This document shows positions 35,000 through 46,907 of a stretch of DNA of 64,000 nt, one piece after another. Every line of letters begins with the position of its first letter. Within the stretch, counting starts at the first letter, position 1. Origin of the DNA: Bombus terrestris (lineage: Eukaryota; Arthropoda; Insecta; Hymenoptera; Apidae); NCBI RefSeq assembly GCF_910591885.1, contig NW_025963549.1, positions 2,108,001 to 2,172,000 of the forward strand, read 5' to 3'. The translations under genes were made by a program, and so were the position numbers. Below the pieces are notes generated by a model that made no database searches, had not been told where the DNA came from, and saw only the letters and a list, made by a program, of their open reading frames with translations.

Positions 35000-35689
35000 C
35001 CACGAATTTTGCTACCATATTGAGAATTGTGGATCCTGATGGCCGAAATATTGTTTTGGAAACATTAAATTTACGCTGGGCATTACTATTAACGTAGACA
35101 CATATTTACTGTATAAACGATTTCTAGAATATTTATCGATGTACACTTGCGCGCGTCTCAGCACTTTTATTCATACCCGACCTTTTGGAGACTGTTAACC
35201 GATAGAACTGTTTACATTCGTCTGTTTCTCAGTCGCCGCGCACACACATATCTCCACACAGCGATATTCCGTTACAAAGATCTCCACTACGCACTGGACC
35301 TAGTCCAGCACAAAAATTATACATATTTCAATATTTTTGAAATATGTATTTCCAACAACTTTGTACAACAACACAAGTTAGTAATTCCGCCGTTTAAGAT
35401 ATAGGTGACGAAGAAATGGATTGATCTGATATGAGAGAATCCGGGTAGATATATTGACTGATCTGAAAACCTAGATTGAGTATGCATAGATAGGTGGTTT
35501 TCGATGAAGTCATGGGTGTAGAGAATATTCGAACCGAGATATAACTCGAATTCCCCTCTTATATACTTACGGAGGAAAGCTCGGTATGTAGGTAATTTTT
35601 GAACAAGGGAAACTGATTCGTTGTTCACTCTTTTTGTTATGAAAAGGGAGGACAAGGATTCGCGATACCCATTGGGTATGATCAGCGTT
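35000..35689 (-). other. Primer site and probable 5' LTR remains of Copia-2, then unassigned DNA
   Basis: TGGTAGCAAAATTCGTGG (35017-35000, - strand) looks like a decayed initiator-Met primer site and is preceded by TTCTCAATA, a plausible LTR end. The LTR start cannot be fixed. To 35689 I see no gene; small opposite-strand frames there have no recognised domain. Confidence 0.4.
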
Positions 35690-36035
35690 AATGAATGAAG
35701 ATAGGAGGAGTAAGCATCCTACCAACGTGGCTCATGGATGACCCTGTTCATGGGAAAATCCACACATTTTCATCAGATAAATGTCCGGTTTAATATTATA
35801 TAATTACCGGATTTCCCATTATATAACTACCAGCTTTTCCGTAGTTTCTAAGAGCGTTTCTAAGATTGTATAAATAAACATAAGGACTTTTCTAAGGAAT
35901 ACACATCAATCAAAAACATTTAAGAAATTGGGCGTGCAAGATGAAAGGGACCATCTAGAATTACTTAAAAAGTCTAAGTTTATGGTGGGTCCTTTGGTTT
36001 GATGAGGGTGTAAATAGTGGTCAGCGGCCCCTTGG
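35690..36035 (+). repeat. Dispersed repeat, copy 1
   Basis: Similar on the opposite strand to 43610-43940. Shared words include cctaccaacgtgg, tatggtgggtcctt and taagagcg. Copy 1 has AT-rich additions near 35790-35880. Nature unknown; possibly an LTR or a non-autonomous DNA element. Each copy adjoins satellite. Confidence 0.6.
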
Positions 36036-36055
36036 CGGCTAAATATCGAGGGACG

Positions 36056-36589
36056 TCGCACGGTTCCTATCACGCAAGGGAACAGTTGATATAGTGAAGA
36101 AATGGCTGGTGTGCACTATATTTGGCAGCAAATGTGCAGTATAAGGCACATCGAATTGTCGACATATCAGCAACAGCAACGGAGATACGTTTAGTTGAAT
36201 ATTTGAGTCTGAATCTGCAGAACTACAATTACACTGCATATAACGGGGACCAGAGTCGACATAACGCTGACCAGCTAATGTGCTCTGTATTTGGCAGCAA
36301 ATGTGGATTGGTTGTCGGCATATTTGCTATAGAGGCGAAGACACATTGATTTGAATGTTTATTCCTTAATAAGCAATACTTCATTTATGCTGCACTTCAC
36401 AAGGTCCAGAGAGGACGAAGCGCAAAGCGACTGGTGTGTTCTGTATTTGCCTGCAAATCTGGAGTATAACGCAAATCGAAATGTCGGCATATCTGCGATA
36501 GCAGCGGAGACACGTTGATTTGTATATTTAAGCATGACTATGCGAAACTGCAATTACATTGCATTTGACAGTAACCAAATATAAAATAG
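36056..36589 (+). repeat. Satellite, block 4
   Basis: About three monomers of the same satellite (tttggcagcaaatgtgcagt, gcacatcgaattgtcgacat), same orientation as the other blocks. Confidence 0.88.
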
Positions 36590-36768
36590 TGTTAGGAAGA
36601 TGATACATTTGAACTGTACATGTGAATGTGTGTGTAGGCGGCAGAGAGTGTCCAGGCCTTAGTTGGGCCAAAGGGCAATTAGCAGCCGTTAGAAACATTT
36701 TAAAGGGTCGGTTGACAACAAACGTGCGTGCGATTAGGTTTTCGATGTCTTCAGAGTATAAGATATAT
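36590..36768 (+). repeat. Truncated Copia-1 LTR
   Basis: Starts TGTTAGGAAG at 36590 within satellite and follows the Copia-1 LTR for about 179 of 245 bases, to agtataagatatat. It is then cut by the Gypsy-3 LTR. Confidence 0.85.
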
Positions 36769-36771
36769 TTT

Positions 36772-38501
36772 TCGGGTCAACGTCAGGATTAGGGGTGGGG
36801 GTGTTCGATAAATCCTCGTTGAAATTAGCCAACGGTGCGGTGTAACAATAGTTGAGTTTATTGACACAAATTAGAAAGATTACAGCGTCGATATGTAATC
36901 GCAATGTTTCGACATTCGCGGCACTATGACAATGGTCTCGGCTCCGGCAACGTTTCCGCGGTCAACGGATGCTGAGCTCTACCCTACGTTAGCGTCTAAG
37001 TTGCACTACATGTTAGAGCAAGGAGCAATTACTACGTATAAGAAAGACAGGTCGATTGCTGATGAGCCCGCACTAGAGAGTGTCTCTCCATCACGGCGAC
37101 GCTGTCGAGGAAAACTATGATGGCTGTGTCTAAGGGCTCGGATTCGTGCTGAAAAGTCTTCGTTCAGAAAGTGAGGGAAATTGACGTTACTGTTAATTGG
37201 TCAATTTCCATGTTGGTGGTTAGAGAAGGGTGCTTACCGTCCTTGGGTAGAGTTGCCAGTGGGAAGCGTTCGTAGACGGATAGATTTCTCTTATCTTCCC
37301 GTAGTTGGGGCACAGGCTATTAGTCTATTTGAAATACTTTGTATAATTGAAACTTAATATTCGTAGCGGGCCCTCAGCCAGCTAAACATATACCTTGAGG
37401 ATGCGTCGACATCTGGCCATCATCTTACCCGAAGGACAAAGTCTGTGTGTGGCGAGCCACGGGACAAGAATCGTTGAAATTTTTACCGTCGTGCCCCGTC
37501 CCAAGTATTTCTTTTAAGGAGAGCTATAGAGTTACTTCATGCCTTTGTTAAACAAAACGTTCATCCCTTGACCGCGACTACGTTCGGCGACTGATTGTCT
37601 CCTCGAGTCCGAGCTCACTATCATAAATCTCTGTAGCGGCAGTCGACAGCAAACTTCCCAACGGTTTCTGTCCCGTGCCTCGCTACACAAGGAATCTACC
37701 TTTCGAACTGATGGTTGCCAGATGTCTATCAGATACAGATTCTCACCGAATATTTACAGCGAGCCTAAGGACCCGCTATAAATCTTAGGATTCATGCAGC
37801 TGAGATTCTCTAAAGGGACAAATAGTCTTTGTCTCAATAGTCCCTACACATACCACCCACTACGGGAAATCTGCTTTTTCTCACGTACGACGCTCCTCGC
37901 TAGCAACTTTCTCTCAAGGGCAGTTGTCATCCCTTTCCAACAACCAACTCACAATTTTGCCAATTAACAGCGACGTCCGTTTCCCTCACTCTCTGAACTA
38001 ACACTTTTCTTAACGAATCCGATGATCCCGTATCCTTAGACACACCCAAACACAGTTTTTCTAAGGAGCATCATCGCGACACAAATTCATTCTGTTCTAT
38101 CGCGAGCCGCGAGGCAAGTTGGAAGACGCCTTCTGGATTGTTCGTCCGCAGTCGTACGTAATAGCGAATCTGAATCTCTCGACATATGTGCAATCGTCTC
38201 GACTCGAACCACCGCGTAAAGTATCGCGCCGAGCCTGAACTTGTAATCTTGAATCGATAATTGTACCGTGCTTTCGGCGCGCTAGTGTATACCACGAACA
38301 CAAGCAAATAAACAGTTATTGTTAAACAATACCGAGTGATTCTTCTATACCTATCACGCACGTTATCTCATCTCAAATAAGTACAGTCGGATCGAATGAC
38401 AACAGTTTCATAATACGGCTATGGTGAAGTCTAAATTACAGTACTAGGGGTCTTCCCAAAGTTCCGAAGGGAAGTTTCAGGTGTTCTTTCATCTCCGACA
38501 C
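36772..38501 (-). repeat. Gypsy-3 3' LTR, expanded by an internal insertion
   Basis: LTR-3 homology covers 36772-37640 and resumes at about 38400-38501, ending ttctttcatctccgaca. The 750 bp between consist of an inverted LTR-3 piece and about 300 bp without match. Normal LTR-3 length is 937-982 bp. Confidence 0.75.
37640..38095 (+). repeat. Inverted LTR-3 fragment (fold-back)
   Basis: Reads as the reverse complement of roughly 37085-37470, for example cttagacacaccc against gtgtctaaggg and gccaattaacag against ctgttaattgg. A single strand could fold into a long, imperfect hairpin. Confidence 0.75.
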
Positions 38502-38824
38502 GGCCATTCTGACTATCACACGTCCTCGTGTGTAACTAAAATATTGAGTTTCCTAACATTAGACTCGATACAATTAACATTATTCACAATTTAACTAGAT
38601 GTTCGAATAAGGCAAGGGTCCAGTGTAGCAACAAATCCTGTTCGGGGATTTGGCAGCAAAAAAATAAAAGATTATGAAAATTAGTAGCGTTATAGTTAGT
38701 ATCCAAGGTGATAGTTGCATCCTGCAAGTTATCAGTCGGATCGTAACGGCATGATGGACCATTTTCGATTTCGCACTCCAAAGGATCTCGGCCTTCTAGA
38801 TCGTATGAGCACATAGAGCTTCGT

Positions 38825-39052
38825 TCCACGGTCTCACTGAGCCTTATCATATTGTCACCCCGAAAAGCATGCAAGTCGCATCGCATGTTCTCACTGAGCC
38901 TTATCATATTGTTACCATGAAAAGCGTATGAGCCACATCACACGTTCCCTCTGAGCTGTATCACACTGTTACCATGAAAAGCGTGTGGGCCACATCACAC
39001 GTTCTCTCTGAGCTTTATCACATTATCGCCCCGAAACACGTGCGAACTCGCC
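38825..39052 (-). repeat. 57 bp tandem repeat, four units, in Gypsy-3
   Basis: The word ctgag with its neighbours recurs at about 38837, 38894, 38951 and 39008, exactly 57 bases apart (19 codons). It lies between the integrase end and the 3' LTR. Confidence 0.85.
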
Positions 39053-39251
39053 CTGCCGGGTGATATTGGCATAGTGCTACTAATCTTCCGAGATCGAAGT
39101 ACTCATATCGTCATGGCCACTGTTATGGCCTTCACTACAGACATCCAACTCGGCAGGGGTGCAACCATCTGGCATTTTCCTCAACATGTCGTGACTGTAC
39201 TTGAACGATCGCTTACCGTTTAATACCTTTAAGATATACCTGTCTACTTCC

Positions 39252-41839
39252 AAAACATCTTCTATTACAAATGGACCTCTAAATTTTGGATCTAATTTGG
39301 TTTGATTTCTTTCCTCATTTTGCGTAATACGAAATCACCGAGGTTAAACCTAACCGCTTTAACTTTAGTTTTGTCAAATCCATCCTCATCATACCTAGCA
39401 CTAGTTTCCATCCACTTTATTGCCTGTCGTCTTATATTGGAGATATCGATACTTTTGATGTTATCGGGTAACAACGGATCGCACGGTCTTGTCGTTCTAC
39501 CTATTCGTAGTTCTAATGAGCTCGAGTTTGTCACGCGGTTGGTGGTGCAATTCAAAGCCAACTGTATTTCCCCAATCGCGTCTTGCCACGGCCGCCCGGT
39601 CGATTCCACTACCGTGAACATAATTTTCAATACACCCATAACACGCTCTACCTGTCCATTGGCTCTACTAGCACCGGTCGCTATTAAGTGAACTTTAATT
39701 CGTTTGCTTTAGCAGAATTCTCGAAATTCCTTACCCTTAAAACATATTCCCTGATCTCCTATTATCCGGCAGGGACTCCCGAATAAAAATATAGCGGATT
39801 TAAGCGCTTTAATGGTATTAAGGGAATCTATCTTACTAGTATGATGCAGGTATACGAATTTAGTGAAGACGTCGGTCAAAACAATGACGTGCTCCTTTTA
39901 ATCGCTTTTACCATTCAACTTGCCTGTTATGTCCATGTGGACCGTATGCCAGGGTATGCTGGTCTTAGGTATAGGATGCAGTTCGGCTTGTATCTTACCT
40001 AAACTAGCTTTCGAATCTTGACAAGCATGACAGTTCTCAATGAATCGGCGAACGTACTTCGCCATCCCTTCGAAACAGTAATACTCGTATAGTTTCTCGA
40101 GCGTTTTCTCCCAACCTTAGTGCATAATTGACTGGTGCACATGGTTAATAACAGACTATCTAAAACCACTTGGGACTATAGGTAAACAGAGAGTCCTGCC
40201 GTTTCTTTGTATCCTACGGTAAATAGTACCGGATCGTAATTCGTATGTATTCGCGATGCCCCCGCGAGCCCATCGTTTTGCAATTCCTTGACGATTTCCA
40301 AGATTTGAGAATCACGACGTTGTTCCGCTAACAGCCAATCTTCCGAAATTTCTGCCAGATTAACTATTTTCTCTTTGATTTTGTCGAATTTAATAGGGTC
40401 AACGCCTGTGCGGTTTCGCGAAAAGAAATCTACGCGAGCCGTCCGTTTACTTTCCCGACACATAATGTCATCAATAAAAGTCTGCAAGTAAGTCCATCAC
40501 CTATGGTCCCTGTCATTTAAATGTACTTTATTACTCAGCGCTTTCAACGAGTTGTAATCCGTGACGACAAGAAATTTCCGTCCATGTAGATAGCGACGGA
40601 AATGTTTTACGGCGTTTACGATAGCTAATGTTTCGAGTTCATAGGAGTGATATCTAGATTCCGCGGGGCTGGTTCTTTTATTGTAATACTCTATTACCTT
40701 GTTCTTACCTTCGGCTTGATGCGTCAAAATCGCCCCGTAACTCTCCGAGCTAGCATCAGTATGTAGTTCTATCGGGTAATTGGTGTTGAATATCATCAGC
40801 ACCGGCGCGTCGGTCAGGACGGAAACTACCTGTTGTCTTATTCTCTCGTGTCTATCTGTCCAAGTTATATTTCTGTTATCTGAGATGAGCGCGTACAGGG
40901 ATGAGCGCGTAGTTTCCTCATCTGTGAGAATTTAGGGATGAACTGTGTGACGGTGGTTGGCACAGGTTAAGAACTTAAGGTGTGTATTTTACCCGGGTCG
41001 GGACGAACTTCTCCGTTATGAATTACACATCTCAAATAGAGCACCGATGTCCTTAAGAGAACGTTTCGCAAAGTTAAAAGAGAATCCGGCTTTTACGAGG
41101 GTATCTAATACGGCGTTTCAATCTTTCTAAAGCTTGATCTATCGAGTCGGTAATAATTAGGACGTTATCGAAATAAATATCAACGTACGAATGAGCGAGG
41201 TAGCCTGGGGCGTTACGAATGGCCCTCCGAAAGACGGACGGTGCAATTTTTCAGTCCAAACGGCATCGTTATCAATTCATATTGTCTGTCGGGGGTAACG
41301 AACGCTGTATACTCCGCTGAATTAGGATAAATAGGAATTTGGTGAAACCCGATGACTATGTCCAGGCTAATAAAGTATCTCGCCTCTTGCAATCTCGCGA
41401 CTTGATCCGCAATAAGGAGTAAAGGGTACCGATCCGCGACCATATTTCGACTTAGCTCTCAGGAACCTGCTCATAATCTATCTGAGTCGTTTTTCTTCTT
41501 CACGAGTTATGTAGGGCTCGCAAATGGCGAATTACTAGGCCTTATGATCTTTGCTTTAATTAAAACGCTTGTTTTCTCACGTATCGCTCTTCGCTTCTCC
41601 TCGCTAAGTCTATAAGAACTTCCTCGTACGGTGGTGTTAGGATCAATTAATCGTATTTCTAACCGGCCTGTATTTGCGCGAATACGTAGGAAACCCGTAA
41701 CGAATGAATCTTTGAATTTGTCGAGAAGAGAAATTGATCGACTTTTATTATTACCATGTACATCAGTGTCAACTTCATTAACGACGATCTCGTTTGCAGT
41801 GGTTTCATTACAGACATTAATTATTTTTGTTTTACACAT
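39252..41839 (-). pseudogene. Gypsy-3 pol relic
   Basis: Pieces in order: protease-RT linker and RT start (41839-41507), RT palm (41443-41213, FHQIPI and MPFGLK), a catalytic box reading YFDN instead of YLDD (near 41180), RNase H (40802-40497, LHTDAS), HHCC zinc module (CHACQ near 40030), and an integrase core that still shows D (HMDITG), D (GDQG) and E (GQVERV), but with stops and shifts. Dead. Confidence 0.88.
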
Positions 41840-42045
41840 AGCGAGGCTATTTTGTGTAATGTTACGTCAAAATCCAGACTTAGAGTTCCGCAACTAATCG
41901 CGATATCATATTTTAAATAACTGTCAGGAAGGACATGAGAAATTATCTTCGATGTAAAAATCATTAATACACACAATGAACAAATGTGTGGCATTTGTTT
42001 AATACAGGTATTCCCTACTCCTCGCATTACTAATATGTCAGTCAT

Positions 42046-42395
42046 TCCTTTGCCAGAAAATCTCGAGGCCGCGGACTCTTTAATTAGTGAACGCTCGGCT
42101 CCCGAATCGGAAAAAATGGAAACGATTCACCCAGATGACTTGATCTCTCCGTTGATGCTTCCAGTACGCACGAGTCGACACGCCGCTCGTTATTGAAATT
42201 ATAGTTTCCTTCCATAATCAGGTTGGCAGCTGCGCCCCATGCAGCGGAGTCGGAGCACGCGATTTTAAGGGATAAAACGTGGGAGCGAAAAATTGTTAGG
42301 TTTCACACTCGATTTTTGCACTAGCGACTGAATTACTTGCGCACGATGGTCGTAAGTTCTAGCACTGCTATAGTCGGCACTGATCCCACTTCAGA
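42046..42395. other. Gypsy-3 leader region without recognisable Gag
   Basis: 350 bp between the protease region and the 5' LTR. A + strand frame of about 70 codons here is a shadow. Gag is probably lost. Confidence 0.4.
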
Positions 42396-43377
42396 TGTCG
42401 GGTTGGTGTTAAGATTAGAGTTAGGGTTAAGGGCGTGAAACAAATCCCTATTGGCGCTAGACGTGATCATTATGCAATACAGATGATATTTACTAGTGCA
42501 AATATGACTATGATGGAATTGGACAAGTAATCGCGATAATTAGATACTCGAGAAGCTAATGACAATGATCCTAGGCTCAATAACGAATCCGCCGTCAACG
42601 GGATGACGAACTCCACTTTTCTTCAGCGTCTAAGTAGTACTCAATGTTAATGCATGGGGCAATCACTACGTATCAGAGGGTTACTTGAATCGTCGTTGAG
42701 ATCGCACGGGAGAGTAGTTCTCCATCACGGTAACGCAGTCGAGGAAAACTATGATGGGTGTGCCTAAGGGCACGAAATCATCGGATACGTGGAGAAAAGT
42801 CTTCGTTCGGAAATTGAGGGAAATTGACTTTACTGTTAATTGGTCAATTCCCATGTTGGTGGTTAGGGAAGGGTGCTAGCCGCCCTTAAGAGAGAGTTCG
42901 AGAAGAGGAAGCGTCGTTCGTGAGAAAAATAGATTTCTCCTATATTCTCGTAATTGGAGCGAGGACTGTTTGTCGGTTTGAAGGACCTTAATTAAACAAA
43001 TCTTAAGATTTATAGCCGGTCCTCGGACTAGCTGATCATGTACTTACTCAAATAATAGAGTCTGCGTGTGCCGAGCCACAGAAAAGAAATCGTTGAAATT
43101 TTTACCGTCGTGCCCCGTTCCAAGCATTCCTTTTATAGATAGCTATAGAGTTACTCCATGCCTTTATTAGACAAAACGTTCATCCCTTGACCGCGGCTAC
43201 GTTCGGTACTGGTTGTCGCCTCGAGGCCAAGTGCAGTATCACAAGTTTCGAACAATTACAATCGGACTGGATGGCTACAATTGTTGAATTACAGCTATGG
43301 TAGAATCTAGATTACAATGTTACGGGATTTTCCCAAAATTCCAAACGGAACGTTCTCGTGATATTTCATCTCCGACT
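42396..43377 (-). repeat. Gypsy-3 5' LTR (LTR-3)
   Basis: 982 bp, TGTCGGG...TCCGACT on the + strand, collinear with 8396-9449 and 3104-4040. It abuts satellite at 43378. Confidence 0.82.
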
Positions 43378-43605
43378 TATATTTATGCTTGATCTGTCTG
43401 TGACCAGTGCAGATATAGCGCGAACTGGCTGGTTAGCGATGTATTTGGCAAGGAATGTGGAGTACCAGGCACATCGAATTGTCGACATATCAGCAACAGC
43501 AACGGAGATACGTGGAGTTGAATATTTGAGTCTGAATCTGCAAAACAACAATTACACTGCACATAACAGAGACCAGAGTCGATGTTCTGCCGCGCAACAC
43601 ATCTG
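43378..43605 (+). repeat. Satellite, block 5
   Basis: A little over one monomer, most similar to 36070-36260. Confidence 0.8.
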
Positions 43606-43609
43606 CACT

Positions 43610-43940
43610 CAATCCCGCGCGGCTTGACAGCCAACGGTCCACGTGCCATCCTTCGAATCCTCCATAGGCCCAAGGACCCACCATAAAGATGAAATCCTAA
43701 CTGCATTGTTCGCACATATGGTCTAAGTCAATCTGTTTGTCCGAAAAGACATTCTAACTCTAGAAGTGTTGTCGGTCGGTTTTTAGAAAGGTCCTTGGGT
43801 TTATTACGCGCTCTTAAGAATTACGGAGAAAGCGGGTAGTGGCCTAACGAAAAATGCGGACATCTACCTAACGGAAAATCTGAGTTTTCCCATAAACAAT
43901 GTCGCCTAGGACCCACGTTGGTAGGAGGCTTCTTCCTCCT
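43610..43940 (-). repeat. Dispersed repeat, copy 2 (inverted to 35690-36035)
   Basis: Reverse-complement counterpart of 35690-36035, without the AT-rich additions. Flanked by satellite on one side. Confidence 0.6.
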
Positions 43941-44289
43941 CTCTTCCTTCCTAACATTAGTCATAACCAATCGGCATCGCGGATCATTGCCCTCACTTTC
44001 CTAACTAACAATGTATGCATCGAATCCGCGTTCTTCGTTCAAAGGGCACAACCATACCAAGCTCCGTACTCACATCAGAATAAACTTTAGAGTTACATCA
44101 TCTCTCACGGTGACTAGAGTTCCTGCAATCCCTATAACTCTCACCGTTCCTATATCTCTAAGAGCCTCCTATGGCTCTCACAGTATCCAGAAGTCCGACA
44201 GCTCCTACAGCCCTCACGGACCGAGAACTCCTATAGCTCACACTCTCATCTAAGAATAATCCTTCTCTTCGTTATCTGTATCTTAAGCA
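43941..44289. other. Unassigned DNA with degenerate 20-27 base repeats
   Basis: 44100-44250 is a run of imperfect short repeats built on ctcctatagctctcac. No gene recognised. Confidence 0.45.
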
Positions 44290-44512
44290 ACGGCGTTCTT
44301 ACTCACTGTGATTGTATAAATCGTTGGAAATACATATATTTTTTATAACTTTGTGACTCCCAGTGTTATACCACAACGACTACACCTATTATCCTAAGCG
44401 AAATACGGGGATCAAACTATTCGTGGTGTCGATTATTCCATTCGTAACGGGAATTTACGACTCCCATTGACGCGTATTCAAACGACCGCGTCTCCCCGCT
44501 ATAGCTCGAAAA
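44290..44512 (+). repeat. BEL LTR relic, 3' part
   Basis: Follows the last third of the BEL LTR (gtgttatacc, gaaatacggggatc, cgtctccccgc) with scattered differences, and ends where the BEL LTR ends, at agctcg. Satellite follows. Confidence 0.8.
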
Positions 44513-45326
44513 TACAGTCGACATAGCGCAAACCGGATAAGTACTGTATTTGGCTGTAATTGCGGAGTATAGTGCGCATCGCATTTGCGACATGAATCCA
44601 ATAGCAGCGCTGATACGTAGGTTTGAACATTTAGGCATGAATATGCAAAACAGCAATTACGCTGAATCTGTCAGTGACCAGAGAAGACATGAGACAGAAG
44701 AGAAGATAGAATCGGAAGATGTGCCCTGTGCTCACCAGCGAATCAGGAGCATTACGCTCACCGAATTTTCCTCATATCTGCCATAGAAACGAAGATACGT
44801 TGCTTTCGATATTCAAGCATGAATATGCTAAACTGCAATTATGGTGTAGTTGACAGGGACAAGAGTGAACAAAACGCTAACCTACTGATGAGCGCTGTAT
44901 ATGACATCAGATGTCAAATATAACGCGCACCGAATTGTCTGTAAGTGTGCCATAGAAACGGAGATTCGTTGATTCGAATATTTAATACTGAATATGTAAA
45001 GCTGCAAATACGCAGGGTTCGGCTGGGTCCCGATGTTACATGCATCAAACGGGATAACGTGCACTGTGTTTGGCAGCAAATTTGGAGTATAACGAGCCTC
45101 TAATTGTAGCCATATGTGAAGTAGAATCGGAGATACGTCGGTTTGAATACTTAATCCTGCATATACAAAACTGCAACTACGCTGGATCTGGCTGGGTCCA
45201 GATTTTACATAGCGTAAACCGGATGACTTGCACTGTACTTGGCATCAGATATGGAATATAACGCGCATCGAATTGTCTACATACCTGCAATCGAAACGTA
45301 GTCACGTTGATCTGAATATTTATTCC
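44513..45326 (+). repeat. Satellite, block 6
   Basis: About five monomers. The last is cut at ttattcc by the Copia-1 LTR of segment C. An intact monomer at about 26405 shows how it would have continued (tgaacatgc). Confidence 0.88.
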
Positions 45327-45571
45327 TGTTGGGAATATGATACATTTACACTGTACATGTGAATGTGTGTGTAAGCGTCAGAGGACGTCCAGGCCTTAGT
45401 TGGGACAAAAGACAAGAGTCAGTCGTTACAAGTATCTGGAAGAGTCGGTTGGCAACAAGCGTGCGTGCGGGTAGGATTTCGAGGTCTTTAGAGTATAAGA
45501 TATATGTATAACAGTTGTGTCCTAAATAAAGGGAATTATTTGTATTTCCGAACCCCTTCTATATCCTTACA
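45327..45571 (+). repeat. Copia-1 LTR at the left edge of segment C
   Basis: 245 bp, TGTTGGGAATATG...CCTTACA. The right flank is gtggc plus BEL relic, as in B, but the left flank is satellite (attcc), so there is no target duplication. The duplication boundary lies in this LTR. Confidence 0.88.
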
Positions 45572-46541
45572 GTGGCGTCGATTATCTGATGGTAATGGGA
45601 ATTTACGACTCTCGTTGACGCGAAACATAGTTGATTTTGTTTAAATGCTAGTTATAGTTTCACGTGATTAGTGGCAGAAGCAAAGAAGGGTATACACGAA
45701 TCATTTATAAACCACTTAAGATGTATCGGCGAAAATGACTTGAAATAGTATTTCTTTACTCAGATTGCCTTATTTTCATATTGCCATTTTAACATAAATG
45801 TCATGGTAGAAACCCGGATGATAAATAAATGGCTTATTTCGTTAAACAAATTATTGCCTTTCTGAATTAAATTAGAGACTTTCAATAATACTCAACTACG
45901 AAATTTATGTTGATTCTTTTATAAATGGTGCATGCCTGTCAGTTAGACATTATAAGAACGAAGAGTTTACCATTAAAACTTTAAAATTTCGACAAAAGTT
46001 TTAAAGCGTAGGCGTCACTGTGTAGGTACGTAGGTAGGTAAATTGAGGTCAACCGGATGTAGAGTTAGTGCCGCATCGGCCACGCTGGTCTTTACCTTTC
46101 TCTCATTGCGTTCGTCAGATAATTAATATAATTTACATGTTATTATAAACAGTATTATAAATTATTATAAATTTTTGTACATTATATATATTGTTGAGGT
46201 AAATAAATTCAAAATTTAGGGAACAACGAATTCAAGTATTATCCTGTGCTGTCGGGTTACTATTGGTGGCGGGGCAGCAGCCGCTTGGTGTACGTGGGCG
46301 TTGCCTCTGGGCCGCTTCGGTCAATCTCACTCCGCGAGTAGTTGGTAACGGTTGTGTCGAAGTTAGTGACGAAAGTGCGCAGTGGTTTCTCAGTCTGATT
46401 CGTGTATTTTCCATGTATGTTATATCAGATTTCTTGGATATTATTTCGTCACAGTGTAATATGTGTCTCTTTTATACTTGCGAACTGGTTAATTCTATCG
46501 TTGTTACTGAATGTTATAATATTCTGGTACGTTAGTGTATT
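45572..46541. other. Copy of the 10836-11805 flank
   Basis: 970 bp, the same length as in B, with about 15 substitutions. No gene called, for the same reasons. Confidence 0.6.
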
Positions 46542-46786
46542 TGTAATGTTATAGAATGGATTCGGAAATACAAATAATTCCCTTTATTTAGCACACAACA
46601 TTTATACATATATCTTATACTCTAAAGACCTCGAAATGCTACTAGCACGCACGCTTGTTGTCAACCGGCTCCTCCAGATACTTCTAACGCCTGACTCTTG
46701 TCTTTTGTCCCAACTAAAGCCTGGACGTCCTCTGACGCTTACACGCACATTTACATGTACAGTTTAAATGTATCATGTTCCTAACA
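46542..46786 (-). repeat. Copia-1 3' LTR, copy C
   Basis: 245 bp, nearly identical to 11806-12050. Confidence 0.9.
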
Positions 46787-46907
46787 CGCCTCCTTACATT
46801 TATACTGTACACTTAATCGTATTTACATGCCTTGACGAATTACGTAACAGAAACTTTAACACTTATTACTTTATCTACATTTCTCTTAGTTTACATTCAT
46901 CCATGAC

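Larger units (their letters stand above)
36772..43377 (-). mobile_element. Gypsy-3, decayed element with LTR-3 ends
   Basis: LTR-3 sequences at both ends (36772-38501 and 42396-43377) enclose - strand Gypsy pol remains, which identifies LTR-3 as the LTR of this family. The interior is only 3.9 kb and no Gag or zinc knuckle is recognisable between 42046 and 42395, so Gag is probably deleted. After the 5' LTR the - strand reads TCTGAAGTGGGATCAG, vaguely like a tRNA-Leu primer site. Confidence 0.78.
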
